DNA of 64,000 bases from Actinomadura sp. 7K507 (GTDB lineage: Bacteria; Actinomycetota; Actinomycetes; Streptosporangiales; Streptosporangiaceae): assembly GCF_004348425.1 (NCBI RefSeq), contig NZ_SMKK01000016.1, forward strand, positions 1 to 64,000, written 5' to 3'. Both the position numbers and the translations under genes were made by a program. The notes beneath the pieces are model-generated. The model did no database searches, had not been told where the DNA came from, and saw nothing but the letters and a program-made list of their open reading frames with translations. Shown here piece after piece: positions 35,678 through 47,667 of this stretch; position 1 is the first letter of the stretch, and each line of letters starts with the position of its first letter.

Positions 35678-35745
35678 GATATGTCCCGATACCGATCCAT
35701 GGCGCCGGCATCCCTGGCCGGGGACGGCGGCGGACTGAGGGGCGG

Positions 35746-36774
35746 ATGATGGCGGCCGGATTGCCGGATCCGAAGGAGATCGAAGAGCTCCTGCTCGGAG
35801 GCGAGCTGCGCTACACCCGTGTCGACGCGGTCCGGCTGTCGGGGGTGTCGCGGGAGTTCTCCGGCAGGATCTGGCGGGCGTTCGGCTACCCGTCGATGCC
35901 GGACGAGACCGTCGCCTACACCGAGGGGGACGTCGCGGCCCTGGACCGTCTCCGGCGGCTGGTGGACGACGGGATCCTCGACGAGGACGGCGTGATCCGC
36001 CTGGTCCGGGCGTTCGGGCAGACGATGACGCGGCTCGCCGAGTGGCAGGTCAGCCTGCTGCGGAGCATGCTGCCGCAGGACATGAACGATGCGCCGTCCG
36101 CGGAGGCGGTGGAGACGATCGTGGACATCGCCCAGAAGCACATCGGCGAGTTCGAGCCGCTGGTCGTGCACGCCTGGCGGCGGCAGCTGGCGGCGGCGGG
36201 GACGCGGGCGCTGGGCGCGGCGGCGACGCGGGAGAACGGCGACCCGGCCGGGCGCCCGATGACCACGGTCGGGTTCGCGGACATGGTGTCGTTCACGCAG
36301 GTCAGCCGGGAGCTCGAGGAGATCGAGCTGGCCCGGGTGGTGGAGTGGTTCGAGGAGACCGCCGCCGACATCGTCGCCTCGCTCGGCGGGCGGCTGGTGA
36401 AGACGCTCGGCGACGAGGTGCTGTTCAGCGCGGAGACGCCGGAGATCGGGGCGGAGATCGCGCTGACGGTGGCGTCGGCCATCCAGGACGAGACCGAGTT
36501 CCCGGACGTGCGGGTCGGCGCCGCCTACGGGCCGGTGCTGCCGCTGATGGGGGACGTGTTCGGCACGACCGTCAACCTCGCCGCCCGGCTGACGTCGCTG
36601 GCGCGGCCCGGCGCGGTCGTGATCGACAGTGAGCTGGCGGCGCGGCTGGAGGGACGGCCGGACTACGAGGTGACGCGTATCGTGCGGCGTCCGGTCCGGG
36701 GCCTCGGCATCATCCAGCCTTATGTGCTGCGCCGTTACCCGAGGCCGAGGCCCGCGGACCAGGAGAGGCCGTAG
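35746..36774 (+). CDS. cya: Class III adenylate/guanylate cyclase
   Basis: 342 residues; ATG 35746 or 35749. The N-terminal 150 residues are helical, matching the regulatory region of the Streptomyces Cya type. The catalytic domain (about 165-330) has the first metal Asp in VGFADMVSFTQ (about 179), KTLGDEVLF with the substrate-specifying Lys and second Asp (about 219-223), and GTTVNLAARLTS with the transition-state Asn and Arg. It would make cAMP from ATP; it acts as a homodimer. There is no membrane segment. Confidence 0.93.
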   Translation: MMAAGLPDPKEIEELLLGGELRYTRVDAVRLSGVSREFSGRIWRAFGYPSMPDETVAYTEGDVAALDRLRRLVDDGILDEDGVIRLVRAFGQTMTRLAEWQVSLLRSMLPQDMNDAPSAEAVETIVDIAQKHIGEFEPLVVHAWRRQLAAAGTRALGAAATRENGDPAGRPMTTVGFADMVSFTQVSRELEEIELARVVEWFEETAADIVASLGGRLVKTLGDEVLFSAETPEIGAEIALTVASAIQDETEFPDVRVGAAYGPVLPLMGDVFGTTVNLAARLTSLARPGAVVIDSELAARLEGRPDYEVTRIVRRPVRGLGIIQPYVLRRYPRPRPADQERP

Positions 36775-36864
36775 CGTCGCCGCAACACGAGGCCGAGGCC
36801 CGCGGACCGAGAGAGGCCGTAGCGCGGCTCAGACGGGTTCGCCGTAGCGGCTCAGACGGGTTCG
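36740..36864. repeat. Two overlapping tandem duplications between cya and bfr 3' ends
   Basis: A 37-base unit at 36740-36776 recurs at 36788-36824 (35 of 37 identical) and covers the last codons and stop of cya. A 17-base unit CGGCTCAGACGGGTTCG at 36825-36841 recurs at 36848-36864 and covers the last codons and stop of bfr. Together they fill the whole gap between the convergent genes. Confidence 0.9.
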
Positions 36865-37349
36865 ATGACGTCTTCGCCGGGTGCGCTGGTGAGCCGCTGC
36901 TTGTAGTTCTGCTCGCCGAGTTCCTGGACGAGGCTCAGCTCGGTCTCCAGGTAGTCGATGTGCTCTTCCTCGTCGGCGAGGATGTCCTCGAAGATCCGGG
37001 CGGAGGTGACGTCCCCGCGCGAGCGCATCAGGTCGATGCCGGGGCGCAGCCTGGCGACCGCCTCATGCTCGATGGCGAGGTCCGCCTCGAGTTGCTCGAC
37101 GATGGTCTGCCCGATCCGCAGGGTGCCGAGCTTCTGGTAGTTCGGCAGTCCCTCCAGGAACAGGATCCGGTCGGTCAGCCGCTCCGCGTGCCGCATCTCG
37201 TCGAACGACTCGTCGCGGGTGTGCTTGGCGATGCGGGTGAAACCCCAGTTCTGCTGCATCTTCGAGTGCAGGAAGTACTGGTTGATCGCAGTGAGCTCCG
37301 CGGTGAGCTGGTCGTTCAGCAGCGCGATGATGTCCTTGTCGCCTTCCAT
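36852..37349 (-). CDS. bfr: Bacterioferritin
   Basis: 165 residues. The ferroxidase ligands are all present at canonical positions: Glu18, Glu51, His54, Glu94, Glu127 and His130. Met52, which binds haem between two subunits, is also present, so this is a haem-type Bfr. It forms the 24-subunit cage that oxidises and stores iron. It lies 100 bases downstream of bfd on the same strand and may share its iron-regulated promoter or have one in the gap. Confidence 0.97.
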   Translation of the reverse strand: MEGDKDIIALLNDQLTAELTAINQYFLHSKMQQNWGFTRIAKHTRDESFDEMRHAERLTDRILFLEGLPNYQKLGTLRIGQTIVEQLEADLAIEHEAVARLRPGIDLMRSRGDVTSARIFEDILADEEEHIDYLETELSLVQELGEQNYKQRLTSAPGEDVIEPV

Positions 37350-37449
37350 GGTCCCATGCTTGCACGGCCGTCCTGTTTAGGACAGCACTAACCCCCGCTA
37401 TGGCGCTTCCGCCCTGGTGGGCGGGACCATGCGGGTATCCGGGATCGGA

Positions 37450-37848
37450 TCAGGCGGCGGTCTGCGGAGCGGCTCCCCCTTCGGTGTTCTCTGCGGCGGT
37501 CTGTGCGAGGACGTCCGGTGCGGGGCCGGGTCGTTCGGGAACGGCCTGTTCGGTGAAGGGCTGTTCGGGAACGGCCGGTCCGGGCACGTGGACGCCGGGT
37601 CCGGGGACGCGCGGAGCACGGGGAGCCTCGGGGACGGGGGTCAGCGTCGCCGGGCCGCCGGTGAGGGCGTCCGCGAGTTCGCTCGCCGTGCGGTACTCGC
37701 TGACCATCGTGTGGATGCGCTTGGTGCACATGCCGCATCCCGGCTTGAAGCCGCAGGCGGCCTTGACCTCTTTGGCGGTCGTGCAACCGTCCGCCATGCA
37801 GCCGTTGACGTCGCCTTCGGTGACGGCGTTGCAGATGCACACGTACAT
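37450..37848 (-). CDS. bfd: Bacterioferritin-associated ferredoxin with Pro-rich extension
   Basis: 132 residues. The first 60 match Bfd, with [2Fe-2S] ligands Cys4, Cys6, Cys38 and Cys41 (MYVCICN ... GCGMC), the arrangement of the E. coli protein. Bfd donates electrons to Bfr haem to release stored iron. A further 70 residues rich in Pro, Ala and Glu follow, absent in the 64-residue E. coli protein; the DNA here has short repeats (AACGGCCT-type), so the tail may be an unconstrained expansion. An IdeR-type box lies 74 bases upstream. Confidence 0.92.
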   Translation of the reverse strand: MYVCICNAVTEGDVNGCMADGCTTAKEVKAACGFKPGCGMCTKRIHTMVSEYRTASELADALTGGPATLTPVPEAPRAPRVPGPGVHVPGPAVPEQPFTEQAVPERPGPAPDVLAQTAAENTEGGAAPQTAA

Positions 37849-37921
37849 GCGGCTGGGTAGACCTTCCGTGCGGCTTGCCGGGCTCCACGCACCTGACCAG
37901 GGGAGCTTAGGGCACCCTCAT

Positions 37922-37940
37922 TAAGGTTAGGCTCCCCTAA
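37922..37940. promoter_or_regulatory. IdeR/DmdR-type iron box
   Basis: TAAGGTTAGGCTCCCCTAA matches the 19-base DtxR-family consensus TTAGGTTAGGCTAACCTAA at 16 positions. It lies 74 bases before the bfd start and 157 before glgX, in the divergent gap. Iron-loaded IdeR/DmdR1 would be expected to control bfd here; the effect on glgX is unlikely but cannot be excluded. Confidence 0.75.
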
Positions 37941-38096
37941 AGTAGCTCAGGAATGTCCGATCTGGCCAGAGGCCTCCCAATCGGTGCCGGTGTGATCTAA
38001 ACCTCACGGGGAAGGCATGTCCCGTGCGTCGCCGCGCCCGCACACCGGATCGCGTGTGCCGGAGACGGCGGCGCCGCGGACGGGAGGGTCGGGACA

Positions 38097-40352
<2,256 letters not shown>

Positions 40353-40370
<18 letters not shown>

Positions 40371-40406
40371 GTCCTGCGCCGTGTTGGAGTCCTGCGCCGT
40401 GTCTGA
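40353..40406 (+). repeat. 18-bp tandem repeat, three copies, across the glgX/treY junction
   Basis: Units at 40353-40370, 40371-40388 and 40389-40406; copies 1 and 3 are identical and copy 2 differs at two bases. Each contains a GTG. Because 18 is a multiple of three, the GTGs at 40363, 40381 and 40399 are all in the treY frame, giving three possible starts and an N-terminus with the repeat SESCAV. Confidence 0.93.
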
Positions 40407-42771
40407 GGAACCGCTCCCCGACCACCCCCCTGATGAGGAGACCGTGTCCGAGGATCACCTGTCCGAAGAGAACGTGGCCGAAGAGAACCCGTCCGAACAG
40501 CCCCTCCCCGCCGGGGACGGCTTCGGCGCGCCCCCGACCGGCACCTACCGGCTCCAGCTCCGCGGAACGCCGGACGAGCACTTCGGGTTCGCCGAGGCGG
40601 CCGCGCTGGCCCCCTACCTGGCGTCCCTGGGCGTGTCCCACGTCTACCTGTCGCCGATCCTGCAAGCCGCACCCGGGTCCACGCACGGCTACGACGTGGT
40701 CGACCACTCCCGCCTGGCGGACGAGCTGGGCGGCGCCGAGGCGTTCGGGGCCATGGCTGCCCGGTTCCGCGCGCACGGGCTGCGGCTGCTGGTCGACGTC
40801 GTCCCGAACCACATGGCGATCCCGGAGCCGGTGGAGGCGAACATGCCGTTCGCCTCCGTCGTCGCGGAGGGGCGGGGATCGCCGTACGCGAAGTGGTTCG
40901 ACATCGACTGGGAGGCGGGCGGCGGCCGCGTCGTCCTGCCCGGCAAGGGCGAGCCCAACTACCGCCGCTTCTTCGACATCTCCGGCCTGGCCGGGGTGCG
41001 GCAGGAGGACCCCGAGGTCTTCGAGCGCACGCACGCCCTGCTGCTGGGCCTGGTCGAGGAGGGCATGGTGCACGGCCTGCGCGTCGACCATCCGGACGGG
41101 CTCGCCGACCCGCGCGGGTACCTGCGGCGGCTGTCGGACGCGGCCCCGGACGCCTGGCTGCCGGTCGAGAAGATCACCGAGGGGGAGGAGCGGCTCCCGC
41201 CGGACTGGCCGTGCGCGGGCACCACCGGCTACGACTCGCTCGGCATGGTCGGCGGGCTGTTCATCGACCCGGCCGGGGAGAAGCCGCTCACCGACCTTTA
41301 CGTGGCGGTCACCGGCGGCCCGCGCGACTTCGGGGAGGTGGAGCGCGAGGCCCGCCTCCACGCGGCGACCCACAGCCTGAAGCCCGAGATCGACCGCCTT
41401 CTGCGCGTCCTCCACCGGGTCGTGGGCGAACGCCGCCCCGGCTTGGAACGGGCTTTGGTGGAGTTGCTCGTCGCCATGCCCGTCTACCGCGCTTACGTCG
41501 TGCCAGGGGAGGACCCGCCTCAGACGGCCGTGGACGTCCTGGAGGAGGCCGCTCGCCGTGCACGAGCGCATCTGCCAGAGGAACTCCACGGCGACCTGGA
41601 GACCGTCGTGGAACTGGCCCTCGGACGCGGGGAGCAGACCGCCGCCGAGTTCATCGTGCGGTTCCAGCAGACGTCGGCTCCGCTCGCGGCCAAGGGCGTG
41701 GAGGACACGGCCTTCTACAGGTGGAACCGCATGGCCGTCCTGAACGAGGTCGGCGGCGATCCCAGCCGGTTCTCGGTGAGCCCCCAGGACTTCCACTCGC
41801 ACTGCATCAGGCTCGCCCGCGACTGGCCGTCCACGATGACGACGCTGTCCACGCACGACACCAAGCGCGAGGAGGACGTGCGCGCCTGGCTGTCCGTCCT
41901 GTCGGAGCTGCCGGGCGAGTGGGCGGAGGCCGTGGACCGCTGGCGGCACTGGGGTCCCGGTGAACAGGGTGGTCCCGGTGAACAGGGGAGCCCGGGCGAG
42001 TCGCCCCTGGAACCGGACCTCGAATACCTGCTGTGGCAGACGCTCGTCGGCGCGTGGCCGATCACCACCGGCCGCCTGGAGGAGTTCCTCACCAAGGCGA
42101 TGCGCGAGGCCAAGACCCGCACCTCGTGGACCGACCAGGACCCCGCCTACGAGGAGGCGGTCCTCGCGTACGCGCGCGGCGTCCTGGCGGACCCGGACCT
42201 CGTCACCGACCTGGCCGCGTTCGTGTCGAAGCTGGCTCCGTACGCGCGCGTGAACTCGCTCGGGCAGAAGCTCGTCCAGCTGGCCATGCCGGGCGTCCCG
42301 GACGTCTACCAGGGCTGCGAGATGACCGGCCTGACGCTGGTCGACCCCGACAACCGGCGGCCGGTCGACTACGGGCGCCGCCGGGAGCATCTCCAGCGGC
42401 TGGACACCGGCCGGCTGCCGAAGGAGGCCGACGACGAGAAGCTGCTGGTCACCTCGCGGGCGCTGCGGCTGCGCCGGGCGCATCCGGAGTGGTTCGGCCC
42501 GGGGTCCCGGCACGAGCCGGTCGCCGCCCGCGGTCCGGCCGCCGAGCACGTGATCGGGTTCGCCCGCGGCGACGCGGTGGCGCTGGCCACCCGGCTGCCG
42601 GTGGGGCTGGAACGCCGCGGCGGCTGGGAGCGGACCAGGGTCGACGTCGTCCACCAGGGCTGGCGGGACGTGCTGACCGGCTGCACGCACATGGGTCCCA
42701 TCCTGGACGCCGCACGCCTCTTCGAGCATCTGCCCGTCGCGTTGCTCGTCCCAAGGGAAATCGATCGGTGA
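40363..42771 (+). CDS. treY: Maltooligosyl trehalose synthase TreY
   Basis: Up to 802 residues; the start is uncertain among GTG 40363, 40381 and 40399. GH13 enzyme that turns the reducing end of maltodextrin into a trehalose linkage. Motifs: TYRLQL near the core start, GVSHVYLSPILQAAPGSTHGYDVVDH, DVVPNHM, GLRVDHPDGLADP (nucleophile region), LPVEKI (acid), and STHDTKREEDVRAWL. About 40 acidic residues precede the core. A GPGEQGGPGEQGSPGE insertion (18-base repeats at 41953-41990) lies in a loop. It overlaps treZ by GTGA. Confidence 0.95.
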
Positions 42772-44564
42772 CCATCGGGTTCGAGGTCTGGGCACCCGCC
42801 ACCCGCCGCGCGGACGTCGTGGTGGGAGGCGCCCGGCACCCCATGGAGCGGCTGGACGGACGTTCAGGCTGGTGGGGGGCCGAAGTACCGGGCGCCGCGC
42901 ACGGGACCGACTACGGCTTCGCCCTGGACGGCGCGGACGAGGTCCTGCCCGACCCGCGCTCCCCGTGGCAGCCGAACGGCGTCCACGGCTTGAGCCGCGT
43001 CTACGACCACGACCGGTTCGCATGGACGGACCAGCACTGGCACGGACGTCCGCTCCCCGGAAGCGTCCTGTATGAGATGCACGTGGGCACGTTCACACCC
43101 GAAGGGACGTTCGACGCGGCGGCCGGGCATCTCGACCATCTGGTGGCGCTCGGCATCGACGCGGTGGAGCTTCTGCCCGTCGCCGCCTTCCCCGGCCATC
43201 ACGGCTGGGGGTATGACGGTGTTCACCTGTGGGCGCCGCATGAGCCGTACGGCGGTCCAGACGGGCTGAAGCGCTTCGTGGACGCCGCCCATGAGCGCGG
43301 TCTGGCCGTCGTCCTGGACGTCGTCTACAACCACCTCGGGCCGGACGGGAACCGCCTGGCCGACTACGGGCCGTACTTCACCGGGGCCCACACCACGCCA
43401 TGGGGCGACGCGGTGAACTTCGACCAGGAGGGGGCGGACGAGGTCCGGGCTTTCGTGGTCCAGAACGCGCTGATGTGGCTGCGCGACTACCACTTCGACG
43501 GGCTCCGCATCGACGCCGTCCACGCCATCACCGACCACAGCGCCGTGCACGTACTCGAAGAGCTGGCGCGATCGGTGGCGGGCCTCTCGGCGCACCTTGG
43601 ACGGGACCTGTTCCTCATCGCGGAATCCGACCTGAACGACCCGCGCCTGGTGACGTCCAGGGAGGCGGGCGGATACGGGCTGGACGCGCAGTGGAGCGAC
43701 GACTTCCACCACGCTCTGCATGCCGCGCTCACCGGCGAGCGCCAGGGCTACTACTGCGACTTCGGCTCTCTGGGGACGCTCAAGAAGGCACTCACGGACG
43801 TCTTCGTGCACAACGGCACCATGTCCGCCTACCGGGGACGGCACCACGGACGCCCGGTCAACACGCAGGAGACCCCCGCACACCGGTTCCTCGGCTTCCT
43901 GCAGAACCATGACCAGGTCGGCAACCGCGCCGCGGGTGACAGGATCGGCACAGTCCTGGCGTCCTCGGAGATCTCCCCGTCGATGCTCAAGGTCGGCGCG
44001 GCGCTGCTCCTGCTCGCGCCCTTCACGCCCATGCTGTTCATGGGCGAGGAATGGGGCGCGTCCACCCCGTGGTGCTACTTCACCGACCACCAGGACCCCG
44101 AGCTGGCGCGTGCGGTCAGCGAGGGACGCCGGCGGGAGTTCGCACGGCACGGCTGGAGCGGCGCGATTCCCGATCCACAGGCTGTGGACACTTTCCGGCG
44201 TTCGGTCCTCGACTGGTCGGAGCCCGACCGGCCGCACCATCGTGATCTGCTCGAATGGCACCGTGCCCTCATCGCGTTGCGCCGAGCCCGGCCGGAGTTG
44301 AACGACCCGCGCCTGACCGAGACGGCCGTCGAGGTGGACGAGGGCAGGATGCGCTGGCTGATGATGTGGCGCGGCGGGGTGTGCGTCGCGGCGAATTTCG
44401 GTGCGCTGCCGGTGGTGCTCCCGGCCGTGGCCGCGCCCGGGAGGCCCCGCCCCCGGCTGCTGCTCGCCTCGGACCCGGCAATACGCCTGGACGCAGACAT
44501 CATGGGCGATTCCGGATCGGGTTCCCTGGGGTTGCCGGCGGCCTCCGTGGCCGTGTTCGCGTGA
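42768..44564 (+). CDS. treZ: Maltooligosyl trehalose trehalohydrolase TreZ
   Basis: 598 residues from GTG 42768, overlapping the treY TGA. It cuts trehalose from the end made by TreY. N-terminal CBM48-like domain (FEVWAPATRRADVVVGG), then the GH13 barrel with DVVYNHLGPDGN, GLRIDAVHAI (nucleophile Asp), LIAESDLNDP (acid Glu) and LQNHDQVGNR. With glgX and treY it forms a complete glycogen-to-trehalose route; trehalose acts as compatible solute or carbon store. Confidence 0.96.
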   Translation: MTIGFEVWAPATRRADVVVGGARHPMERLDGRSGWWGAEVPGAAHGTDYGFALDGADEVLPDPRSPWQPNGVHGLSRVYDHDRFAWTDQHWHGRPLPGSVLYEMHVGTFTPEGTFDAAAGHLDHLVALGIDAVELLPVAAFPGHHGWGYDGVHLWAPHEPYGGPDGLKRFVDAAHERGLAVVLDVVYNHLGPDGNRLADYGPYFTGAHTTPWGDAVNFDQEGADEVRAFVVQNALMWLRDYHFDGLRIDAVHAITDHSAVHVLEELARSVAGLSAHLGRDLFLIAESDLNDPRLVTSREAGGYGLDAQWSDDFHHALHAALTGERQGYYCDFGSLGTLKKALTDVFVHNGTMSAYRGRHHGRPVNTQETPAHRFLGFLQNHDQVGNRAAGDRIGTVLASSEISPSMLKVGAALLLLAPFTPMLFMGEEWGASTPWCYFTDHQDPELARAVSEGRRREFARHGWSGAIPDPQAVDTFRRSVLDWSEPDRPHHRDLLEWHRALIALRRARPELNDPRLTETAVEVDEGRMRWLMMWRGGVCVAANFGALPVVLPAVAAPGRPRPRLLLASDPAIRLDADIMGDSGSGSLGLPAASVAVFA

Positions 44565-44703
44565 TCTCGCACGCCCCGCCGGCTGGGTGCAATGAGAGGT
44601 GCATCCCGATTTAAATTGATTAGACGTATTCGCGGATGTACTACGAGTGGCAAACCGCAGGTCAAGAGCGCGGCGCATGCCGGGTAATGTTCAAGAATGG
44701 TCA

Positions 44704-44709
44704 TACGAT
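44704..44709 (+). promoter_or_regulatory. -10 element giving a probable leaderless mRNA for the response regulator
   Basis: TACGAT (TANNNT) ends six bases before the ATG at 44716, the usual distance between a -10 box and the transcription start. No Shine-Dalgarno sequence precedes the ATG. The upstream gap (44565-44703) contains an AT-rich patch around 44607-44630. A leaderless transcript is likely; the -35 is not clear. Confidence 0.5.
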
Positions 44710-44715
44710 CGGTTC

Positions 44716-45387
44716 ATGACCTCAGTACTGCTCGCCGAGGACGACACGTCCATCTCCGAGCCTCTCGCCCGCGCGCTGCGTCGCGAGGGGTACACCGTCG
44801 AAGTCAGCCTGGACGGCCCGCAGGCCCTGGAACGGGCGCTCGGCGGCGGGGTTGACCTGATCGTCCTAGATCTCGGCCTTCCGGAACTGGACGGCCTTGA
44901 GGTGGCCCGCCGGGTACGCGCCGAAGGGCACGGCGTTCCCATCCTGATCCTCACCGCCAGGGCCGACGAGGTCGACACCGTCGTCGGGCTCGACGCGGGC
45001 GCCGACGACTACGTGACCAAGCCGTTCCGGCTGGCCGAACTGCTCGCCCGGGTGCGGGCGCTGCTGCGCCGGGGCAGCACCGAGACGCCGATCGTCCAGG
45101 GGGTGCGGATCGACGCCGAGTCGCGCCGCGCCTGGATGGGCGAACACGAGCTCCAGCTGACCACCAAGGAGTTCGACCTGCTCCGCGTCCTCGTCAGGGA
45201 CGCGGGCAAGGTCGTGACCCGCGAACAGATCATGCGCGAGGTGTGGGACACCAACTGGTGGGGTTCCACAAAGACGCTCGACATGCACATTTCCTGGCTG
45301 CGCCGCAAGCTCGGCGACGACGCCGGCAGTCCCCGCTACATCACGACCGTGCGGGGCGTCGGCTTCCGGTTCGAACGCGGCGACTAG
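44716..45387 (+). CDS. OmpR/PhoB-family response regulator
   Basis: 223 residues. Receiver domain with acidic pocket Glu8/Asp9/Asp10 region, phosphoacceptor Asp52 (LIVLDLGLPELDG), Thr81 and Lys102 (TKPF); C-terminal winged helix (about 128-222) with TTKEFDLLRVLVRDAGKVVTREQIMREVW and RRKLGDDAGSPRYITTVRGVGFRF. It is followed 99 bases later by its probable sensor kinase. Targets are unknown. ATG 44716 is preferred over an in-frame start at 44647 because of the -10 box between them. Confidence 0.95.
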   Translation: MTSVLLAEDDTSISEPLARALRREGYTVEVSLDGPQALERALGGGVDLIVLDLGLPELDGLEVARRVRAEGHGVPILILTARADEVDTVVGLDAGADDYVTKPFRLAELLARVRALLRRGSTETPIVQGVRIDAESRRAWMGEHELQLTTKEFDLLRVLVRDAGKVVTREQIMREVWDTNWWGSTKTLDMHISWLRRKLGDDAGSPRYITTVRGVGFRFERGD

Positions 45388-45486
45388 CTCCGGCCGCCAC
45401 GGCCGCGCGACACGACCCGGGGCCTTCCCGAGGGGCCCCGGGCGCGGTGCCGCACGGCCCGTGACCCAACCCTCGAAGGAGCCCTG

Positions 45487-46758
45487 ATGAGGCGCCGACT
45501 CCTCCTGTCGACGCTCGCGGTGGCGGTGGTCGCGATCCTGTTGCTCGGCATACCCCTCGCCTACACCGCGCACAAGCTCGTCTACGACGGCGCCGCCCGG
45601 TCCCTGGACCGTGAGGCGTCCTCCATCGCCGGCGGTGTCGGCCTCGACCTGGAGAGGCACCGGCCGGTCACCGGCGACGTGATCGCGCGCGAGTATCCGG
45701 ACCGGCACATCTCCATCACCATGCCGGACGGCCGGACGCTCACCGCCGGTCCCGCCCGAGCCGAACGATCGCTCACCGCCACCGCGACCCAAGACGGGGT
45801 ACGGGTGCGGATATCGCGCCCCGGCGCGGCGGTCCGCGCCGACGCGCTGCGGCTGCTGCTGCTCATCGCCAGCCTCGCGCTGCTCGGCGTCGCCGTCACC
45901 GTCGGCCTGGCGATGGTCCAGGCCCGCAAGCTGACGGTGCCGCTGATCGACCTCGCCGAGACCGCCGACCGGCTCGGCAGCGGCAACGCCAGGCCGCGCC
46001 GCCGCCGCTACGGCATCCCGGAGGCCGACCAGGTCGCCGAGGTCCTGGACCGCAGCGCCGTCCGCATCGCCGACCTGCTGGCCAACAGCCGCGAGTTCGC
46101 CTCCGACGCCAGCCACCAGCTCCGCACGCCGCTGACCGCGCTGTCCATGCGGCTGGAGGAGATGATCGAGGCGGCCGACTACCCGGACGTCGTCCGGGAG
46201 GAGGGCGCCGCCGCCGTCGCGCAGGCCGAACGGCTCGTCGCGGTCGTCGAGCAACTGCTGTCGCGCGCCAAGCACGACCGGACGGGCACCGCGGCCGCCT
46301 CGCCGATCGACGAGATCATCGCCCAGCAGGTCGAGGAGTGGCGGCCCATCTTCCGGCGGGACGGCCGGGACGTGCGGATCATCGGGGAGCGGGGCCTCGT
46401 CGGCATGACCAACCCCGAGGGCCTCTCCCAGATCGTCGCGACCTTGCTGGACAACTCGCTGATGCACGGGGCCGGAACCGTGACGATCCGCACCAAGCCG
46501 ACCGTGAGCCACGTGGTGGTGGAGATCGGCGACGAGGGCGCCGGGATACCTCCCGAACTCGTCCCGCGGATCTTCGAGCGGAGCGTCAGCGGCGGCCGCG
46601 GCACCGGCCTCGGGCTGTACCTGGCCCGTTCCCTGGCCACGGTGGACGGAGGCCGGCTGGAGCTGTTCCAGTCGCGTCCGGCGGTGTTCGGCGTCACGCT
46701 CCGGCAGGCCGCCGAGGTGCGCCTCGCGGCGGAACCGGTCGTGATGGGGCCCGCCTGA
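45487..46758 (+). CDS. Membrane sensor histidine kinase
   Basis: 423 residues. Two membrane helices (about 5-25 and 122-145) enclose an extracytoplasmic sensor of about 95 residues. A HAMP linker follows, then the dimerisation domain with H-box SDASHQLRTPLTAL (phospho-accepting His about 210) and the ATPase domain with N-box LLDNSLMHG, G1 DEGAGIP and G2 GTGLGLYLA. It would phosphorylate the preceding response regulator. GAAGGAG precedes ATG 45487. The signal is unknown. Confidence 0.95.
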   Translation: MRRRLLLSTLAVAVVAILLLGIPLAYTAHKLVYDGAARSLDREASSIAGGVGLDLERHRPVTGDVIAREYPDRHISITMPDGRTLTAGPARAERSLTATATQDGVRVRISRPGAAVRADALRLLLLIASLALLGVAVTVGLAMVQARKLTVPLIDLAETADRLGSGNARPRRRRYGIPEADQVAEVLDRSAVRIADLLANSREFASDASHQLRTPLTALSMRLEEMIEAADYPDVVREEGAAAVAQAERLVAVVEQLLSRAKHDRTGTAAASPIDEIIAQQVEEWRPIFRRDGRDVRIIGERGLVGMTNPEGLSQIVATLLDNSLMHGAGTVTIRTKPTVSHVVVEIGDEGAGIPPELVPRIFERSVSGGRGTGLGLYLARSLATVDGGRLELFQSRPAVFGVTLRQAAEVRLAAEPVVMGPA

Positions 46759-46816
46759 GGTTCGCGCCCGGGTCCGGGCGCGAACCCCGCCCTGCATCCC
46801 GGTCCTACATCCCGCC

Positions 46817-47443
46817 CTAGATCTCGGCGTAGTCCCCGGCGGCGCGGGAGTCGAGGGGGTGGCCGAGGCGCGGGGACGGGGCCTCGCGGTCGGGCCGGTG
46901 CTCGCTGTTCGGCTGGGGCTCGTGGCCGTTCGCCTGGTGGATGCCGGTCCCCCCGGGGACGGGCGTGCCCGGCGCCTCCGGCAGCCCGGACGCGGGGTCG
47001 ACGCGCGGCGCGCTCGCCGGCAGGAACACCCACTTCTTGTACGACCAGAAGCGGAACAGGGACGCCACGCCGGTGCCGATGATCAGCGAGGCGTTGTAGG
47101 CCAGCGGACCGGAGAGGCCCAGCACGTAGTGGGTGAAGCCGATGAACAGCTCGGTGATGACGAGCCCGACGCCGTTCAGCGCGAAGAACAGCACGTACTC
47201 GCGGCCCAGGCCGGTGCGGTCGCGGTGCCGGAACGTCCAGTAGCGGTTCGCCAGGTAGGAGAACGTCGTCGCGATCAGCGTGGCGACGCCGTTGGACGTC
47301 AGCGGCCCCACCCCCATGCCGCTGTGGAGCGCGTTGCCGATCACGATGGTGATGACGAACGCGATAGCGCCCACGCTGCCGAACTTGGCGAGCTCGCGCA
47401 CGAGATGCTCGAACCGCCGGTGGAGATTGGCGACCAGGCTCAC
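46817..47443 (-). CDS. GtrA-family membrane protein
   Basis: 208 residues if started at GTG 47443 (VSLVANLHRRFEHLVRELAKFGSVG), which matches the usual start of actinobacterial GtrA proteins; an ATG at 47605 would add 54 unlikely residues. Four membrane helices (about 27-50, 55-75, 97-118, 125-150) form the GtrA domain, with WTFRHR and FRFWSYKKWVF as family motifs. GtrA proteins are thought to flip or carry lipid-linked sugars for wall polysaccharide. A hydrophilic Pro-rich tail follows. Confidence 0.88.
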   Translation of the reverse strand: MSLVANLHRRFEHLVRELAKFGSVGAIAFVITIVIGNALHSGMGVGPLTSNGVATLIATTFSYLANRYWTFRHRDRTGLGREYVLFFALNGVGLVITELFIGFTHYVLGLSGPLAYNASLIIGTGVASLFRFWSYKKWVFLPASAPRVDPASGLPEAPGTPVPGGTGIHQANGHEPQPNSEHRPDREAPSPRLGHPLDSRAAGDYAEI

Positions 47444-47667
47444 GAAGGGGAACCGTCCTTCCGGACTTCGGCTGTTCGCCACGACGCGAGGCGTGGCGGC
47501 TGTGGCGGGGGTATCACGAGAATAGACGCCCGTGGCCGCAGGGACGTCGGAACATGAACGTTTCGTTTCGTCCGTGCGTTCCCTGCCCATTGTCGCAAGC
47601 CCCACACCCGGGTCAGACGCGGCGGACGGGTGAATCGTTCGCCCGGAACGCCCGATAGCCTTCTGAC

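Noticed and set aside
47444-47605. N-terminal extension of GtrA to ATG 47605
   Set aside because: The extra 54 residues are polar and unlike any GtrA; the family start matches GTG 47443.
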